Source of the DNA: Candidatus Synechococcus calcipolaris G9
GTDB taxonomy: Bacteria > Cyanobacteriota > Cyanobacteriia > Thermosynechococcales > Thermosynechococcaceae
Assembly (NCBI RefSeq): GCF_029582805.1
Contig: NZ_JAKKUT010000001.1
Span: forward strand, 303,068-367,067
Reading direction: 5' to 3'
DNA: 64,000 bases
The position numbers were made by a program, and so were the translations under genes. Shown here piece by piece: positions 18,609-28,224 of the stretch. The notes beneath the pieces were generated by a model. That model searched no databases. It was not told the DNA's origin and saw only the letters and a program-made list of their open reading frames with translations. Position 1 is the stretch's first letter, and each line of letters begins with the position of its first letter.

Positions 18609-20864
18609 CTAGTTAAGGTTCTGAATTTTTGCCATATAGCGGCCCCATAGATCCGCCGCCAGGCCACTACTGCCGGAGGTGGGGGTATTATCGTCATTCC
18701 CTAGCCATACCCCCGTCAGGCGATCTCCCCCAGGCAAGTAGCCAATGAACCAGAGATCCCGAGCATCATCAGTGGTACCGGTTTTTCCCGCCACTGGCCG
18801 ACCCAGGGCCGCTGCCCGCCCCGTTCCCCGTTGCACCACCGCTTCTAAAATGCGAGTCATGGATTGGGCTACCCCGGTGGAAATAACTTGGGGGGCCGCT
18901 GGTTCGTCACTGGGGCGATCGTAAATGAGGCGGCAGGTTTGCCAGTCTTGACTATTCGTACAGTCCCCGGCATCGCGAATTTGGATAATGGCCTGGGGAG
19001 AATATTTCTGACCCTGGGCCGCAACTACAGAAAAAGCTCCACTCATGGCCAGGAGGGTGGTTTCACTTTGGCCTAGGGCTAATCCGGGAGCCGCTTGCAT
19101 CGGGGTGGTGATTCCCATCTGTTGGGCTAATTGAACGATATTGCTTAAGCCCACCTGTTCCGCTAGGCGTAGGGCAATGGGATTTTCTGAAAGGGCAAAC
19201 CCCTGCTCGAGATCCATCGCCCCCGTACTGGTTTTACAGGCGGCAAATTGTTGTCCTTGCCATTGGAAGGGGGTACAGGGGAAGGACTGATGGAGGGACA
19301 GGCCCCTTTGTAGGGCAGCGGTAAAGACAAAGAGCTTAAAGGTAGAACCGGGTTGGCGTAGGGCTTGGGTGGCGCGGTTAAATTGACTTTGGTTATAGTC
19401 CACCCCGCCGACAAGGGCACGAATAATACCCGTACTCGGCTCTAGGGTGACGATCGCCCCCTGGGAAAACCCATATATACTGCCCTGTTCGGCCACCGCC
19501 GATCGCAAACTGTCCTCCGCCGCGGCTTGCCAGTCTAAATCCAAGCCCGTGGACACAATAAAATTTCCTTCGCGGGCCAGGTCTTCGCCAAGAAGCCGAT
19601 CCAGTTCGCCATAGACCCGATCGGCGTAATAGGGGGCCCGCTGGGACTGGAGAATCTCCCGCGCCCTAGGACTCACCTCAATCCGCGATCGCCGGGCCCG
19701 ATCCGCCTCTTCCTTAGTGATCATGCCCCGTTGGGCCATGCGGGTAATCACCCGATTGCGGTAATCAATGGCTGCGTCGTAGTCCCGCACTGGATTAAAG
19801 CGATTGGGGGCGGGCAAAATGCCGACAAGAGTTGCCGCTTCGTTGAGGTCGATATCCCGGGCGGACTTCTCAAAATAAAACTGGGCCGCATCCTCAAAAC
19901 CACTGTTACCCACCCCTAAATAGACGCGATTGAGATAGGCCGTCAACAAAATATCTTTGCTGTAGTAGGTTTCTAGCTTCAGGGCCACCACCGCCTCCCG
20001 CCATTTTCGCCCTAGGGAATCTTCCGTGCCCACGTAGGGACGGTATAAACTGCGGGCCAACTGCTGGGTGATTGTACTTGCCCCCTCCCGCAAACTACCC
20101 CCGGTAACATTGGTGAGTACCGCTCGGACAATGCCCAGGGGATCCACGCCCAAATGCCAATAATAGCGGCTATCTTCCGAGGCAATCACTCCGTTTACCA
20201 AGTGGGGGGAAAACTCCCTTAAGTTGGCGAGTTCTTTGTGGGGACGGGTTTCCGTGGAACTGAGGGGTTCATCGTCCCGCGATAGGATTACAATCGGCCC
20301 TTGGTCAATACTGGGGAGGGGAACCACGGAAAATTTTTGCCATTCCAGGGCGATCGCCGCCACAACAAGGGCGAGTATCCCTAGACCGCCATAGAGGCCA
20401 TAGCGGAGGATCGTCACCCAGAGGGGGGGCGGATTCACAAATTTAAGATAGACCGCATCTTCTAAATCGGGGGGCCCCAAACTCACCACATCCCCATGGT
20501 GCAGGTCTTGGTAAAAGACACGGCGGCGGCCCTGAAACACCCCATTGGTGGAATTTTGATCGCGAATGACAAACACCCCCGTTAAGGTTAATCGCTCCAA
20601 GGAGGCATGGGTGCCACTGACAATGGGGCTATCAATGGGAATATCACTGGAACGGGGACTGCGGCCAATTAGGTAGCGATCGCCCAACAGGGGATAGATT
20701 TGGGACTGGGATTGGTGGGGCGTTTGTACCCATACCTCTGGAACGCGGGCATTGGGGCGCAAACCCAGTTTACTCAGGTCAACCTGGGATTGAATCGTTT
20801 GAACCGCCTGGGTTAGGGATTCGGCAACATTTTGGAATAGATTTTGACGGGGAGGATTTGACAT
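18609..20864 (-). CDS. Class A penicillin-binding protein with N-terminal FHA domain
   Basis: About 751 aa. An FHA phosphothreonine-binding domain occupies about residues 60-145 (LIGRSPRSSDIPI, SGTHASLER, DQNSTNGVF). One transmembrane helix follows near residue 155, then a GT51 glycosyltransferase domain (EDSRYYWHLGVDPLG, GASTITQQLARSLY). The transpeptidase domain has the SxxK box in RQPGSTFKLF and KTGTTDD. It polymerises and crosslinks peptidoglycan in the periplasm; the FHA domain faces the cytoplasm and could tie it to Ser/Thr kinase signalling. The frame extends to a TTG at 20888, but the ATG at 20864 (MSNPPRQN) is preferred. It is divergent from the flavodiiron gene with a gap of about 66 bp. 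Confidence 0.9.
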   Translation of the reverse strand: MSNPPRQNLFQNVAESLTQAVQTIQSQVDLSKLGLRPNARVPEVWVQTPHQSQSQIYPLLGDRYLIGRSPRSSDIPIDSPIVSGTHASLERLTLTGVFVIRDQNSTNGVFQGRRRVFYQDLHHGDVVSLGPPDLEDAVYLKFVNPPPLWVTILRYGLYGGLGILALVVAAIALEWQKFSVVPLPSIDQGPIVILSRDDEPLSSTETRPHKELANLREFSPHLVNGVIASEDSRYYWHLGVDPLGIVRAVLTNVTGGSLREGASTITQQLARSLYRPYVGTEDSLGRKWREAVVALKLETYYSKDILLTAYLNRVYLGVGNSGFEDAAQFYFEKSARDIDLNEAATLVGILPAPNRFNPVRDYDAAIDYRNRVITRMAQRGMITKEEADRARRSRIEVSPRAREILQSQRAPYYADRVYGELDRLLGEDLAREGNFIVSTGLDLDWQAAAEDSLRSAVAEQGSIYGFSQGAIVTLEPSTGIIRALVGGVDYNQSQFNRATQALRQPGSTFKLFVFTAALQRGLSLHQSFPCTPFQWQGQQFAACKTSTGAMDLEQGFALSENPIALRLAEQVGLSNIVQLAQQMGITTPMQAAPGLALGQSETTLLAMSGAFSVVAAQGQKYSPQAIIQIRDAGDCTNSQDWQTCRLIYDRPSDEPAAPQVISTGVAQSMTRILEAVVQRGTGRAAALGRPVAGKTGTTDDARDLWFIGYLPGGDRLTGVWLGNDDNTPTSGSSGLAADLWGRYMAKIQNLN

Positions 20865-20930
20865 AAACTGTAGGGTAGGATGTTCCAAGCCTAACGAAAC
20901 CTGCCTAACTAAGCCTGGAGGTATAGCGCG

Positions 20931-22670
20931 ATGCTAACAGAAATTAGACCCCGTGATGTCCAGGTCGCAGAAATTGCCAAGGGGGTTCTGGCCCTGAGAT
21001 CCCGCACTTGGGAGCGGCTCAAGTTTGAGGTTGAATATGCCCGGCAGCAGGGAACCACCTCTAACTCCTATGTAATTCAAGGAGACAAAACGGCTCTGAT
21101 TGATCCTCCTGGCGAATCCTTTACGGATCTTTACTTTGATGAGTTGATCAAACGCCTAGATTTGAGTCAGATTGACTATGTTATTTTAGGCCACGTCAAC
21201 TCCAATCGCCTCGTTACCCTCACGGCTCTCCAGGATGAAGCCCCCCAGATCACGTTTGTTTGCTCGAAAGCGGGGGCCGTGAGTCTGCGGGCTGCCTTTC
21301 CGGACGAAGAGATTCAGGTGTGGGTTCCCCGTGGGGATGGAACCCTAGATCTAGGGCAGAACCATATCCTAGAATTTATTACCGCTCCTACCCCCCGCTG
21401 GCCCGATGGTTTACTCACCTACGATCGCCCCGCCCGGATTTTATTTACCGATAAACTGTTTGGGGCCCATGTCTGTGGGGATGCCCTCTACGATGAGCAA
21501 TGGAAGCAACTGGATCAGGATCGCCATTATTATTTTGACTGTCTCCATGCGGCCCAAACCCGTCAAGTGGAAACCATTCTCGATCGCCTCGATACCCTCA
21601 CCCCCCGCATCTATGCTCCCGCCCATGGCCCGGTGGTGAAATTTAGCCTCAGTCGCATCCAGTACGATTACCGCGATTGGTGTCAGGCCCAAAAAGATCA
21701 AGATACAAAGGTGGCTCTCCTCTACGCCTCAGCCTATGGCAATACGACGACGCTGGCCGGGGCGATCGCCAAGGGATTAACAGCGGCAGGGTTGCAGGTG
21801 GAATCGGTCAACTGTGAAGCGGCCTCCCCGGAAGAGATTCAAGCCATTGTCAGTGATGCCGATGGTTTTGTGATCGGCTCTCCCACCCTGGGGGGCCATA
21901 TGCCCACCCAAGTGCAAACGGCCCTGGGTCTGGTGCTATCCCACAGCGCAAAAACCAAACTGGGGGGTGTTTTTGGTTCCTATGGTTGGAGTGGCGAAGC
22001 GATCGATGATATTGAAGCCAAACTCCTAGATGCGGGCTATGTCCTGGGGTTTGAAACCATTCGGGTGAAGTTTACCCCCACGGATGCTGATCTAGAGCAA
22101 TGCCAGGCGGCCGGGGCAGAATTTGCCCAGAATTTGAAAAAAGCTCGGAAAAGTCGCGAGGTTCGCCAGCCTAGTTTAGTGGATCAGGCGGATCGCACTG
22201 AGCAGGCGGTGGGGCGGGTGGTGGGTTCCGTCTGTGTTCTCACCACATTGCCAGAAGGCTGTACCCATGTCACCCAAGCGGAGGCAATTCTCGTCTCCTG
22301 GGTGTCCCAAGCCTCCTTTAATCCACCGGGGTTAAGTGTGGCCCTAGGAGCCTATTGGGCCGAGAATTTATGTCAGATCGGAGATCGCTTTGTCCTGAAT
22401 ATTCTCAAAGAGGGCAGTCAAATTCCCCGTCAGTTTCAACAGCCCCCCCGCTTTAACCAGCAACCCCTCGATTCCTTAGCCATTAAGGCCGCCAGTAACA
22501 ATTGCCCCGTCATTTTGGATGCCCTCGCCTACCTGGAATGTACCGTAGAATCCCGTATGAACTGTGGTGATCACTGGTTAATCTATGCCACCGTCAATAG
22601 TGGTGAACTCCTCCAAGAAAGTGGCCTCACGGCTATTGGCCATCGTAAGTCAGCCACAAAGACAGCTTAG
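20931..22670 (+). CDS. flv1: Flavodiiron protein, FlvA (Flv1) type
   Basis: 579 aa with three domains: metallo-beta-lactamase-like (1-250), flavodoxin-like (about 262-400, VALLYASAYGNTTTLAGAIA) and a C-terminal flavin reductase domain (about 425-570). The usual iron ligand motif HxExDH is replaced by HVNSNR near residue 86. The loss of canonical ligands marks the FlvA class (Flv1/Flv2), which works as a heteromer with a canonical FlvB partner. Together they reduce O2 to water with photosynthetic electrons, protecting PSI. No Flv3-like partner lies in the window. Flv1 rather than Flv2 is judged from overall similarity. Confidence 0.85.
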   Translation: MLTEIRPRDVQVAEIAKGVLALRSRTWERLKFEVEYARQQGTTSNSYVIQGDKTALIDPPGESFTDLYFDELIKRLDLSQIDYVILGHVNSNRLVTLTALQDEAPQITFVCSKAGAVSLRAAFPDEEIQVWVPRGDGTLDLGQNHILEFITAPTPRWPDGLLTYDRPARILFTDKLFGAHVCGDALYDEQWKQLDQDRHYYFDCLHAAQTRQVETILDRLDTLTPRIYAPAHGPVVKFSLSRIQYDYRDWCQAQKDQDTKVALLYASAYGNTTTLAGAIAKGLTAAGLQVESVNCEAASPEEIQAIVSDADGFVIGSPTLGGHMPTQVQTALGLVLSHSAKTKLGGVFGSYGWSGEAIDDIEAKLLDAGYVLGFETIRVKFTPTDADLEQCQAAGAEFAQNLKKARKSREVRQPSLVDQADRTEQAVGRVVGSVCVLTTLPEGCTHVTQAEAILVSWVSQASFNPPGLSVALGAYWAENLCQIGDRFVLNILKEGSQIPRQFQQPPRFNQQPLDSLAIKAASNNCPVILDALAYLECTVESRMNCGDHWLIYATVNSGELLQESGLTAIGHRKSATKTA

Positions 22671-22684
22671 ATAAATTTTCGATA

Positions 22685-23698
22685 ATGGAATACACCAACG
22701 CCACCATGACTCCCTCCATAACAGAACTTACCCAGGGTCAATTTTTTTATGATTCTTCCCATTGGGGACGGTTGCACATTTCTGGGGGCGATCGCCTCCG
22801 GTTTCTCCATAATCAAACCAGCAATAATATTCAAGCCCTTAAACCGGGCCAAGGTTGTGAGACGGTTTTCCTGACCTCCACGGCCCGTACCCTAGACCTA
22901 GCAACGGCTTGGATCCACGAGGATCATATTGATCTTTTGGTGTCTCCCCAACGGCGGGAATTGTTGCTGAATTGGCTGGATAAGTATATTTTCTTTGGGG
23001 ATGCCGTCCAGGTGGCGGATGTGACGGATCAGACGACGACCGTTCGGCTCCTTGGCAATGGCTGGGGAGAACTTGGCCACTGGGGGTCAACACCCGAAAA
23101 CCATGACCACCAATCCCTTGAAATTGCTGGAATGTCTGTCCAGGTAGCCCGCGGCACGGGTTTAGCCCTAACCGGATATACCTTGACCCATGCCTCAACA
23201 ACCCAGATCGCTACTACGGGCGATCGCCTATCTCTGATCCAATGGCTGGGGGAACAAGGTGGTCAAGCCCTTGGGGACGAGGATTGGGAACGGGTACGGA
23301 TTCTTCAGGGGCGACCAATGCCAGATGCCGAACTCACCGAGGAGTATAATCCCCTGGAGACACGACTCTGGCAGGCCATTTCCTTTGATAAGGGGTGTTA
23401 TATCGGCCAGGAAACCATTGCTCGGCTGAATACCTACCAGGGCGTGAAACAGGAACTTTGGGGCCTAGAGCTACCCACCCCACTGCCACCGGGAACACCC
23501 CTCACCCTAGAGGGAACAACCGTAGGCCGCATCACCAGTTGTATCCCTTTGACCGAGACCGCCTTTGGCCTAGGCTATGTGCGGAAAAAAGCCGGGGGTC
23601 TTGGCCTGATTCTAGAGGCAACCACTCCTGAGGGAGTCAACCTAAGGGTCAAGGTCGTCGATGTGCCCTTTTTAGAGCAAGGAGTAATGCCAGGATGA
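22685..23698 (+). CDS. ygfZ: YgfZ/GcvT-like folate-binding protein
   Basis: 337 aa. The YgfZ signature K-G-C-Y-x-G-Q-E is present as DKGCYIGQETIARLNTY near residue 238, with the conserved Cys intact. The N-terminal part matches the GcvT-like fold (LHISGGDRLRFLHNQTSN). YgfZ/IBA57 proteins help maintain or repair certain iron-sulfur enzymes using folate. An alternative ATG 21 bp downstream (MTPSITEL) is possible. It lies 14 bp after flv1, and its stop overlaps the start of the next gene by 4 bp, so flv1-ygfZ-uma2 may form a transcript. Confidence 0.87.
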   Translation: MEYTNATMTPSITELTQGQFFYDSSHWGRLHISGGDRLRFLHNQTSNNIQALKPGQGCETVFLTSTARTLDLATAWIHEDHIDLLVSPQRRELLLNWLDKYIFFGDAVQVADVTDQTTTVRLLGNGWGELGHWGSTPENHDHQSLEIAGMSVQVARGTGLALTGYTLTHASTTQIATTGDRLSLIQWLGEQGGQALGDEDWERVRILQGRPMPDAELTEEYNPLETRLWQAISFDKGCYIGQETIARLNTYQGVKQELWGLELPTPLPPGTPLTLEGTTVGRITSCIPLTETAFGLGYVRKKAGGLGLILEATTPEGVNLRVKVVDVPFLEQGVMPG

Positions 23699-24285
23699 CC
23701 CAAGCCCTCGAAGAAAAAATTTATACTCCCGATGAATACTTGGATCGGGAACGAACCTCGGCAACCCGTAGCGAATATCGAAATGGAGCCATTATTCCCA
23801 TGACAGGGGGAACCCCTGACCATAATGAGTTGGCGATTAACCTAGCCGTTCTACTCAAATCTGCCTTGCGGGGGAAACCCTACCGAATCTTTGGGGCCGA
23901 TCAGCGACTTTGGATTGATCAGCCCAAGCTTTACACCTATCCCGATATCATGGTGGTTGAAAAACCCCTGCAACTCCAAATGGGACGCAGTGACACGGTG
24001 ATCAATCCCTGCTTTATTGCTGAAGTGCTATCTAAGTCAACCCAAGATTACGATCGCGGGGAAAAATTCTCTGCCTATCGAACAATTGATAGTTTTTGCG
24101 AGTATTTGCTCATTGATCAGTACCGCATCCATGTTGAGCATTATGCCAAAACAGCCACTCATCAATGGCTCCTATCGGAATATGATGACCCCAATATCAC
24201 CCTATCATTGCAGTGGCTTGAAGCTGAACTGAAAATTTCTGACTTATACGACAATATCGATCTTGATCCTAAAAATCAACAATAG
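23695..24285 (+). CDS. Uma2 family endonuclease-like protein
   Basis: 196 aa. Uma2 core: a YTPDEYLDRE start, then YRNGAIIPMTGGTPDHNELA, YPDIMVVE, CFIAEVLSKSTQDYDRGEKF and FCEYLLIDQ. The PD-(D/E)xK-like residues look retained. It is translationally coupled to ygfZ by an ATGA overlap. The fold suggests nuclease; no function is established for the family. Confidence 0.86.
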   Translation: MTQALEEKIYTPDEYLDRERTSATRSEYRNGAIIPMTGGTPDHNELAINLAVLLKSALRGKPYRIFGADQRLWIDQPKLYTYPDIMVVEKPLQLQMGRSDTVINPCFIAEVLSKSTQDYDRGEKFSAYRTIDSFCEYLLIDQYRIHVEHYAKTATHQWLLSEYDDPNITLSLQWLEAELKISDLYDNIDLDPKNQQ

Positions 24286-24653
24286 ATCACAATCAATTAC
24301 AAAAGAAAACAATCGTCCCATGGACTGGCTGATAGATTGACTTAGGGGGCGATCGCAACGGCAAGGTTTCCAGTCAATTTTTAGTATCTTGGTGAAATTC
24401 TTTCATTTTTGATGGGGAATTCCCAGGATTATCGCTATCAAATGTCTATTAGAGTAACAACAATTGCTAAATCCATTGAGATTTTAGGTTAACTAGGGAT
24501 AGTAGCCATCCTATTTTGTGGGATTGCCATGTCTTACCTGAGAACCTGATCAAATACAAATAAAATATATTCTCAATAAGCTGGGCTTGTTGCAACTAAC
24601 TCCATTCCTCGGTTATGATTCTCAACAATACCGGCTATTTTGCGAGTCAGCCT
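24286..24653. other. Intergenic region upstream of furA
   Basis: About 370 bp, AT-rich, with one HIP1 octamer near 24351 and several A/T runs such as the ATAAAATATATTCTCAAT stretch near 24560. It should carry the furA promoter and possibly an autoregulatory Fur box, but no 19-bp Fur box stands out. No RNA gene or ORF was recognised here. Confidence 0.5.
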
Positions 24654-25187
24654 ATGCCAGCCTACACCGCATCAGCATTGAAGGCCGAACTAAACGATAA
24701 AGGATGGCGACTTACCCCCCAGCGGGAAACCATTCTCCATGTCTTCCAAAATCTGCCCCAAGGCAATCACCTCAGTGCTGAAGATCTCCATTACCAATTG
24801 AAAACCTCCGGTCATGCCATTAGCCTGTCCACGATTTATCGAACGGTTAAACTCATGTCTCGAATGGGCATTCTCCGAGAATTAGAATTGGCGGAGGGCC
24901 ATAAACACTATGAATTAAATACCGTTTCTCCCCACCATCACCATCACATGGTCTGTGTGCAATGCAACCGCACTACGGAATTCGACAATGATTCAATTTT
25001 GAAACAGTGCTTGAAACAAATTGAAAAGTCAGGACTTCAATTGATTGATTGCCAACTGACGATCTATACCATTTGTCCAGAGGCGTTGCGGCGGGGCTAT
25101 CCGGGGTTGCCGGAAAACTGGATGTGTAATAATGCCATTGCCCAATCCCAGCCCCCAGTACAAATTTCGCCGGGCCTATCCCAGTGA
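24654..25187 (+). CDS. fur: Ferric uptake regulator, FurA type
   Basis: 177 aa from ATG 24654 (MPAYTASALKAEL). The winged helix has GWRLTPQRETILHVFQNLPQ and SLSTIYRTVKLMSRMGILRE. The metal-binding part has HHHHHMVCVQCNRTTEFDND, including the CxxC pair. Cyanobacterial FurA begins with a closely similar SLKAELNERGWRLTPQR segment, so FurA is more likely than Zur or PerR. It represses iron-uptake genes when iron is bound. The frame runs 13 codons further upstream to 24615, but that extension does not match the family. The C-terminus is about 25 residues longer than usual and carries an extra Cys. Its stop overlaps the next gene. Confidence 0.85.
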   Translation: MPAYTASALKAELNDKGWRLTPQRETILHVFQNLPQGNHLSAEDLHYQLKTSGHAISLSTIYRTVKLMSRMGILRELELAEGHKHYELNTVSPHHHHHMVCVQCNRTTEFDNDSILKQCLKQIEKSGLQLIDCQLTIYTICPEALRRGYPGLPENWMCNNAIAQSQPPVQISPGLSQ

Positions 25188-25747
25188 GACGCACCAGTTG
25201 GGGGTGGTCGGTTCTGCTAGGGGTTGGTTTGGCCCTGTCTGGGGGCACGGATGTGCGTGCCAATCCAATGGCTGTCCGCTTCCCCGATGGTCGGGTTGCC
25301 TTTAACGTTCCCCCTACGTTTTATGAGGCAAATACCCCCTATCCCACAGTTTGGTATCCCCAGCCGATCTATCGATTCCTTCTGCGGGTTTCTGAAAACG
25401 CTGGGGAGCCGCTCCATCGGGTGATGATCCAACAGTTGCCATCCCAAGAAGCTCTCTTTTTTGAAGTGGGCCGCACCCGGGCCTTTTCTGGCGTTCGCGG
25501 CCGCCAGCCCCTAAGCATCAGTAATGTAGAGTTTAATCTAGATCAACAGGCAGTGATGATCACCTTTGACCCGCCTATTTCTCCAGGGACAACCCTGACC
25601 ATTGTCTTGGCTCCCCGCAGAAATCCAGCCTATGAGGGGGTTTATTTATTTGGGATAACGGCCTATCCCCCCGGTGGCGATCGCGCCATAGGTCAATTCA
25701 TTGGCACGGGCCGTTTGCAATTTTATCGAAACAGTGATTATTTCTGA
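25184..25747 (+). CDS. DUF2808 secreted protein
   Basis: 187 aa from a GTG start at 25184 that overlaps the furA stop. The signal peptide RRTSWGWSVLLGVGLALSGG is followed by an RAN cleavage region. The mature part matches DUF2808: VRFPDGRVAFNVPPTF near the N-terminus, VEFNLDQQAVMITFDPPISP and GTTLTIVLAPRRNP in the middle, then the LFGITAYPPGG ending. These are periplasmic or surface beta proteins of unknown role found mainly in cyanobacteria. Coupling to furA hints at a link to metal status, but this is inference. Confidence 0.8.
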   Translation: MRRTSWGWSVLLGVGLALSGGTDVRANPMAVRFPDGRVAFNVPPTFYEANTPYPTVWYPQPIYRFLLRVSENAGEPLHRVMIQQLPSQEALFFEVGRTRAFSGVRGRQPLSISNVEFNLDQQAVMITFDPPISPGTTLTIVLAPRRNPAYEGVYLFGITAYPPGGDRAIGQFIGTGRLQFYRNSDYF

Positions 25748-25793
25748 TTGAAGTAACTCCGGCATTGCAAAAACTTGCTACACTGGTAAGGCT

Positions 25794-25875
25794 GCGGACG
25801 TGGCGGAATTGGCAGACGCGCTAGATTTAGGTTCTAGTACCGCAAGGTGTGAAGGTTCAAGTCCTTTCGTCCGCA
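25794..25875 (+). tRNA. tRNA-Leu (anticodon UAG)
   Basis: The acceptor arms GCGGACG and CGTCCGC pair fully, with discriminator A. The D arm contains GGCGGAATTGGCAGACGCG. The anticodon arm is CTAGA-TTTAGGT-TCTAG with TAG at the anticodon position. A long variable arm is present as in type II tRNAs, and the T arm contains GGTTCAAGTCC. The 3' CCA is not encoded. It lies between the DUF2808 gene and aroA. Confidence 0.95.
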
Positions 25876-25953
25876 TTGCTTGATTGGTTCGGCTATATCT
25901 CTATCCTGGCAAAAGACTTTCTTTGAACTCGTCTAGGGTGGCAATGGATTTTC

Positions 25954-27288
25954 ATGGGACAACCAGTTTTTACACTTCAGCCGCCAGACACATGGTGTAT
26001 TCATCCCCAGTTCCAGCCCCTACGGGGTGTCATTGCCATACCAGGGGATAAGTCTATTTCCCATCGGGCCCTGATGCTGGGGGCCTTGGCAACGGGAACA
26101 ACCCATATTCGTGGACTTCTCATTGGTGAGGATACCTGTAGTACCGCCGCCTGTTTTCAGGCCCTAGGGGCAAGGATTTCCGAATTAAATTCCGATAGTG
26201 TTCAGGTGGACGGTATTGGTTTAGGGGCACTCCAGGAACCGGAGGATGTCTTAAACGCCGGTAATTCGGGGACGACGCTGCGTTTGATTTTGGGGGTGTT
26301 GGCAGCCCAATCCCAGGGTTTTTTTGCGATTACGGGGGATAGATCCCTGCGATCGCGGCCCATGGGGCGGGTGGTCACTCCCCTACAGCAAATGGGGGCA
26401 TTGATCTGGGGACGAAAAGGTGCAAGTCGAGCACCCCTAGCTATCCAGGGTCAGTCCCTTCGGCCCATTCATTACCATAGTCCGATCGCCTCGGCCCAGG
26501 TCAAATCCTCCATTTTATTGGCGGGCCTACAAAGCGAAGGGGCCACCACCATTACGGAACCCTTTTTATCTAGGGATCATAGTGAACGTATGTTAGCGGC
26601 CTTTGGGGCGGCGATCGCCACGAACCCTGAGACCTGTAGTGTGACGGTGACGGGCCCCAGTCAATTGCAGGGCCAAGATGTTTCCGTTCCCGGTGATATT
26701 AGTTCGGCGGCCTTTTGGTTGGTGGCCGCCTCCATCCTCCCAGACTCCGAGTTATTGCTGACCAATGTGGGGGTCAATCCCACCCGAACAGGTATTTTGG
26801 AGGTGCTATTAGCCATGGGGGCCGATATTCACCAGGAAAATGTCCGGGTTGTTACCGGGGAACCGGTGGCGGATTTGCGTGTACGCAGCGCCTCCTTAAC
26901 GTCAACAGATATTCAGGGGGAGATTATTCCCCGCCTTATTGATGAAATTCCCATTTTGGCCGTCGCCGCCACTGCAGCCCAAGGAATCACTCGAATTCGG
27001 GATGCGGCGGAATTGCGGGTCAAGGAAAGCGATCGCCTTGCGGCCGTTGCCCAGCAGTTAACTAAAATGGGGGCAAGCATTACCGAGTATGCCGATGGTT
27101 TGGACATTACTGGCGGATCCCAGTTACAGGGGACGGAGCTAGACAGTTATGGCGATCATCGTATGGCCATGGGGTTGGCGATCGCCGCCCTCAGTGCCCA
27201 GGGAACCAGTTACATTGGCCAGGGGAATGCGGCGGCAGTATCCTATCCTACCTTTATCCATACCCTGCAAACATTGGTTGGGGAATAA
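25954..27288 (+). CDS. aroA: 3-phosphoshikimate 1-carboxyvinyltransferase (EPSP synthase)
   Basis: 444 aa. Family signatures: [19 protein letters not shown] near residue 30, [14 protein letters not shown] near residue 100, [31 protein letters not shown] near residue 352 and [12 protein letters not shown] near residue 395. It catalyses the sixth step of the shikimate pathway, joining shikimate 3-phosphate and phosphoenolpyruvate. The extended N-terminus ([14 protein letters not shown]) is normal for cyanobacterial forms. The pgeF gene follows after 3 bp. Confidence 0.96.
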   Translation: MGQPVFTLQPPDTWCIHPQFQPLRGVIAIPGDKSISHRALMLGALATGTTHIRGLLIGEDTCSTAACFQALGARISELNSDSVQVDGIGLGALQEPEDVLNAGNSGTTLRLILGVLAAQSQGFFAITGDRSLRSRPMGRVVTPLQQMGALIWGRKGASRAPLAIQGQSLRPIHYHSPIASAQVKSSILLAGLQSEGATTITEPFLSRDHSERMLAAFGAAIATNPETCSVTVTGPSQLQGQDVSVPGDISSAAFWLVAASILPDSELLLTNVGVNPTRTGILEVLLAMGADIHQENVRVVTGEPVADLRVRSASLTSTDIQGEIIPRLIDEIPILAVAATAAQGITRIRDAAELRVKESDRLAAVAQQLTKMGASITEYADGLDITGGSQLQGTELDSYGDHRMAMGLAIAALSAQGTSYIGQGNAAAVSYPTFIHTLQTLVGE

Positions 27289-27291
27289 CCC

Positions 27292-28080
27292 ATGGTAGCT
27301 GCTCCCTTGGGCTGGCAATGGCAGACAACCTTAAAGGGTACCTATCTCACCTGCGATCGCTTGGCAGGAATGGCCCATGGTTTCTTTACCCGTGAATGGG
27401 TGGAGGCCGCCTTGGCAGATTTGACTGGCATCCTTCAGCCTGGAGCAATTCCCCTACGAACGAAGCAAGTCCATGGCAATCGAGTGGTTCTCGCTGGAGA
27501 TATTCTGGCCCAAGGGGAGACGGCGACCTATTTAGACGCAGATGCCCTCATCTCCACGGGCCCCAATCAAGCTCTTTGGGTGTGCAGTGCCGACTGTGTG
27601 CCCGTCCTCATTGGCGATCGCCAGACGGGCCGGGTGGCGGCCATTCATGCCGGTTGGCGCGGAACCTCCATGGAAGTTGTCCCCAAAACGATTCAAACCC
27701 TATGTCAATTGGGTAGTGCCCTGCCGGATTTAGCCATTGCCCTGGGCCCAGCCATTTCTGGAACCGTTTATCAGGTGGGCCTATCCGTGGCGATCGCCAT
27801 TGGTGAAACTCTTGTATCCCTCGATTCCCACCAATCCCCAGAGGAGCAAGTGGCCCATCTCCAGGCCCAAACCAGGGGTCTACTATTGCCAGACCCGGAG
27901 CCTGGACGAGTGCGTTTAGATGTGCGCCAAGCCAACGTACTCCAACTGTTGAAGATGGGCCTCGAACCAGATCAGATCAGTGTCTCCCCCCTCTGTACCT
28001 ATCGTGAACCGGAACAATTCTTTTCCTATCGCCGGGAGCGCCTTAAACAAGTGCAGTGGTCAGGAATTACCAGCTTCTAG
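27292..28080 (+). CDS. pgeF: Laccase-domain protein PgeF/YfiH
   Basis: 262 aa. The conserved metal-site motifs are VCSADCVPVLIGD near residue 100, AAIHAGWRGTSMEVVPKTI and the C-terminal CTYREPEQFFSYRRE. YfiH/LACC1 proteins act as purine nucleoside phosphorylase/adenosine deaminase and in Escherichia coli edit peptidoglycan precursors (PgeF). Older annotations call it polyphenol oxidase. It starts 3 bp after aroA and is cotranscribed. Confidence 0.9.
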   Translation: MVAAPLGWQWQTTLKGTYLTCDRLAGMAHGFFTREWVEAALADLTGILQPGAIPLRTKQVHGNRVVLAGDILAQGETATYLDADALISTGPNQALWVCSADCVPVLIGDRQTGRVAAIHAGWRGTSMEVVPKTIQTLCQLGSALPDLAIALGPAISGTVYQVGLSVAIAIGETLVSLDSHQSPEEQVAHLQAQTRGLLLPDPEPGRVRLDVRQANVLQLLKMGLEPDQISVSPLCTYREPEQFFSYRRERLKQVQWSGITSF

Positions 28081-28138
28081 GAACGGGATCAATTCTGACC
28101 CCAGCCATTTGTTGAGCCATGCCCGTGTTATTGACACG

Positions 28139-28158
28139 CCCCGATCCCGTGGACGGGG
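28139..28158 (+). terminator. Possible weak terminator after pgeF
   Basis: CCCCG and CGGGG arms enclose a 10-base loop and are followed by TTTC. The stem is short and the T tract poor, so it is only a candidate for ending the aroA-pgeF transcript before the downstream MFS gene. Confidence 0.3.
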
Positions 28159-28224
28159 TTTCAGACCCACAATTTCTGATAAGCTACCGAGGAACAAGTA
28201 TCCGCTTAGGACTAGGTTAAATAT

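Noticed and set aside
24540-24600. A Fur box upstream of furA
   Set aside because: The stretch is AT-rich but does not match the GATAATGATAATCATTATC consensus well enough to call.
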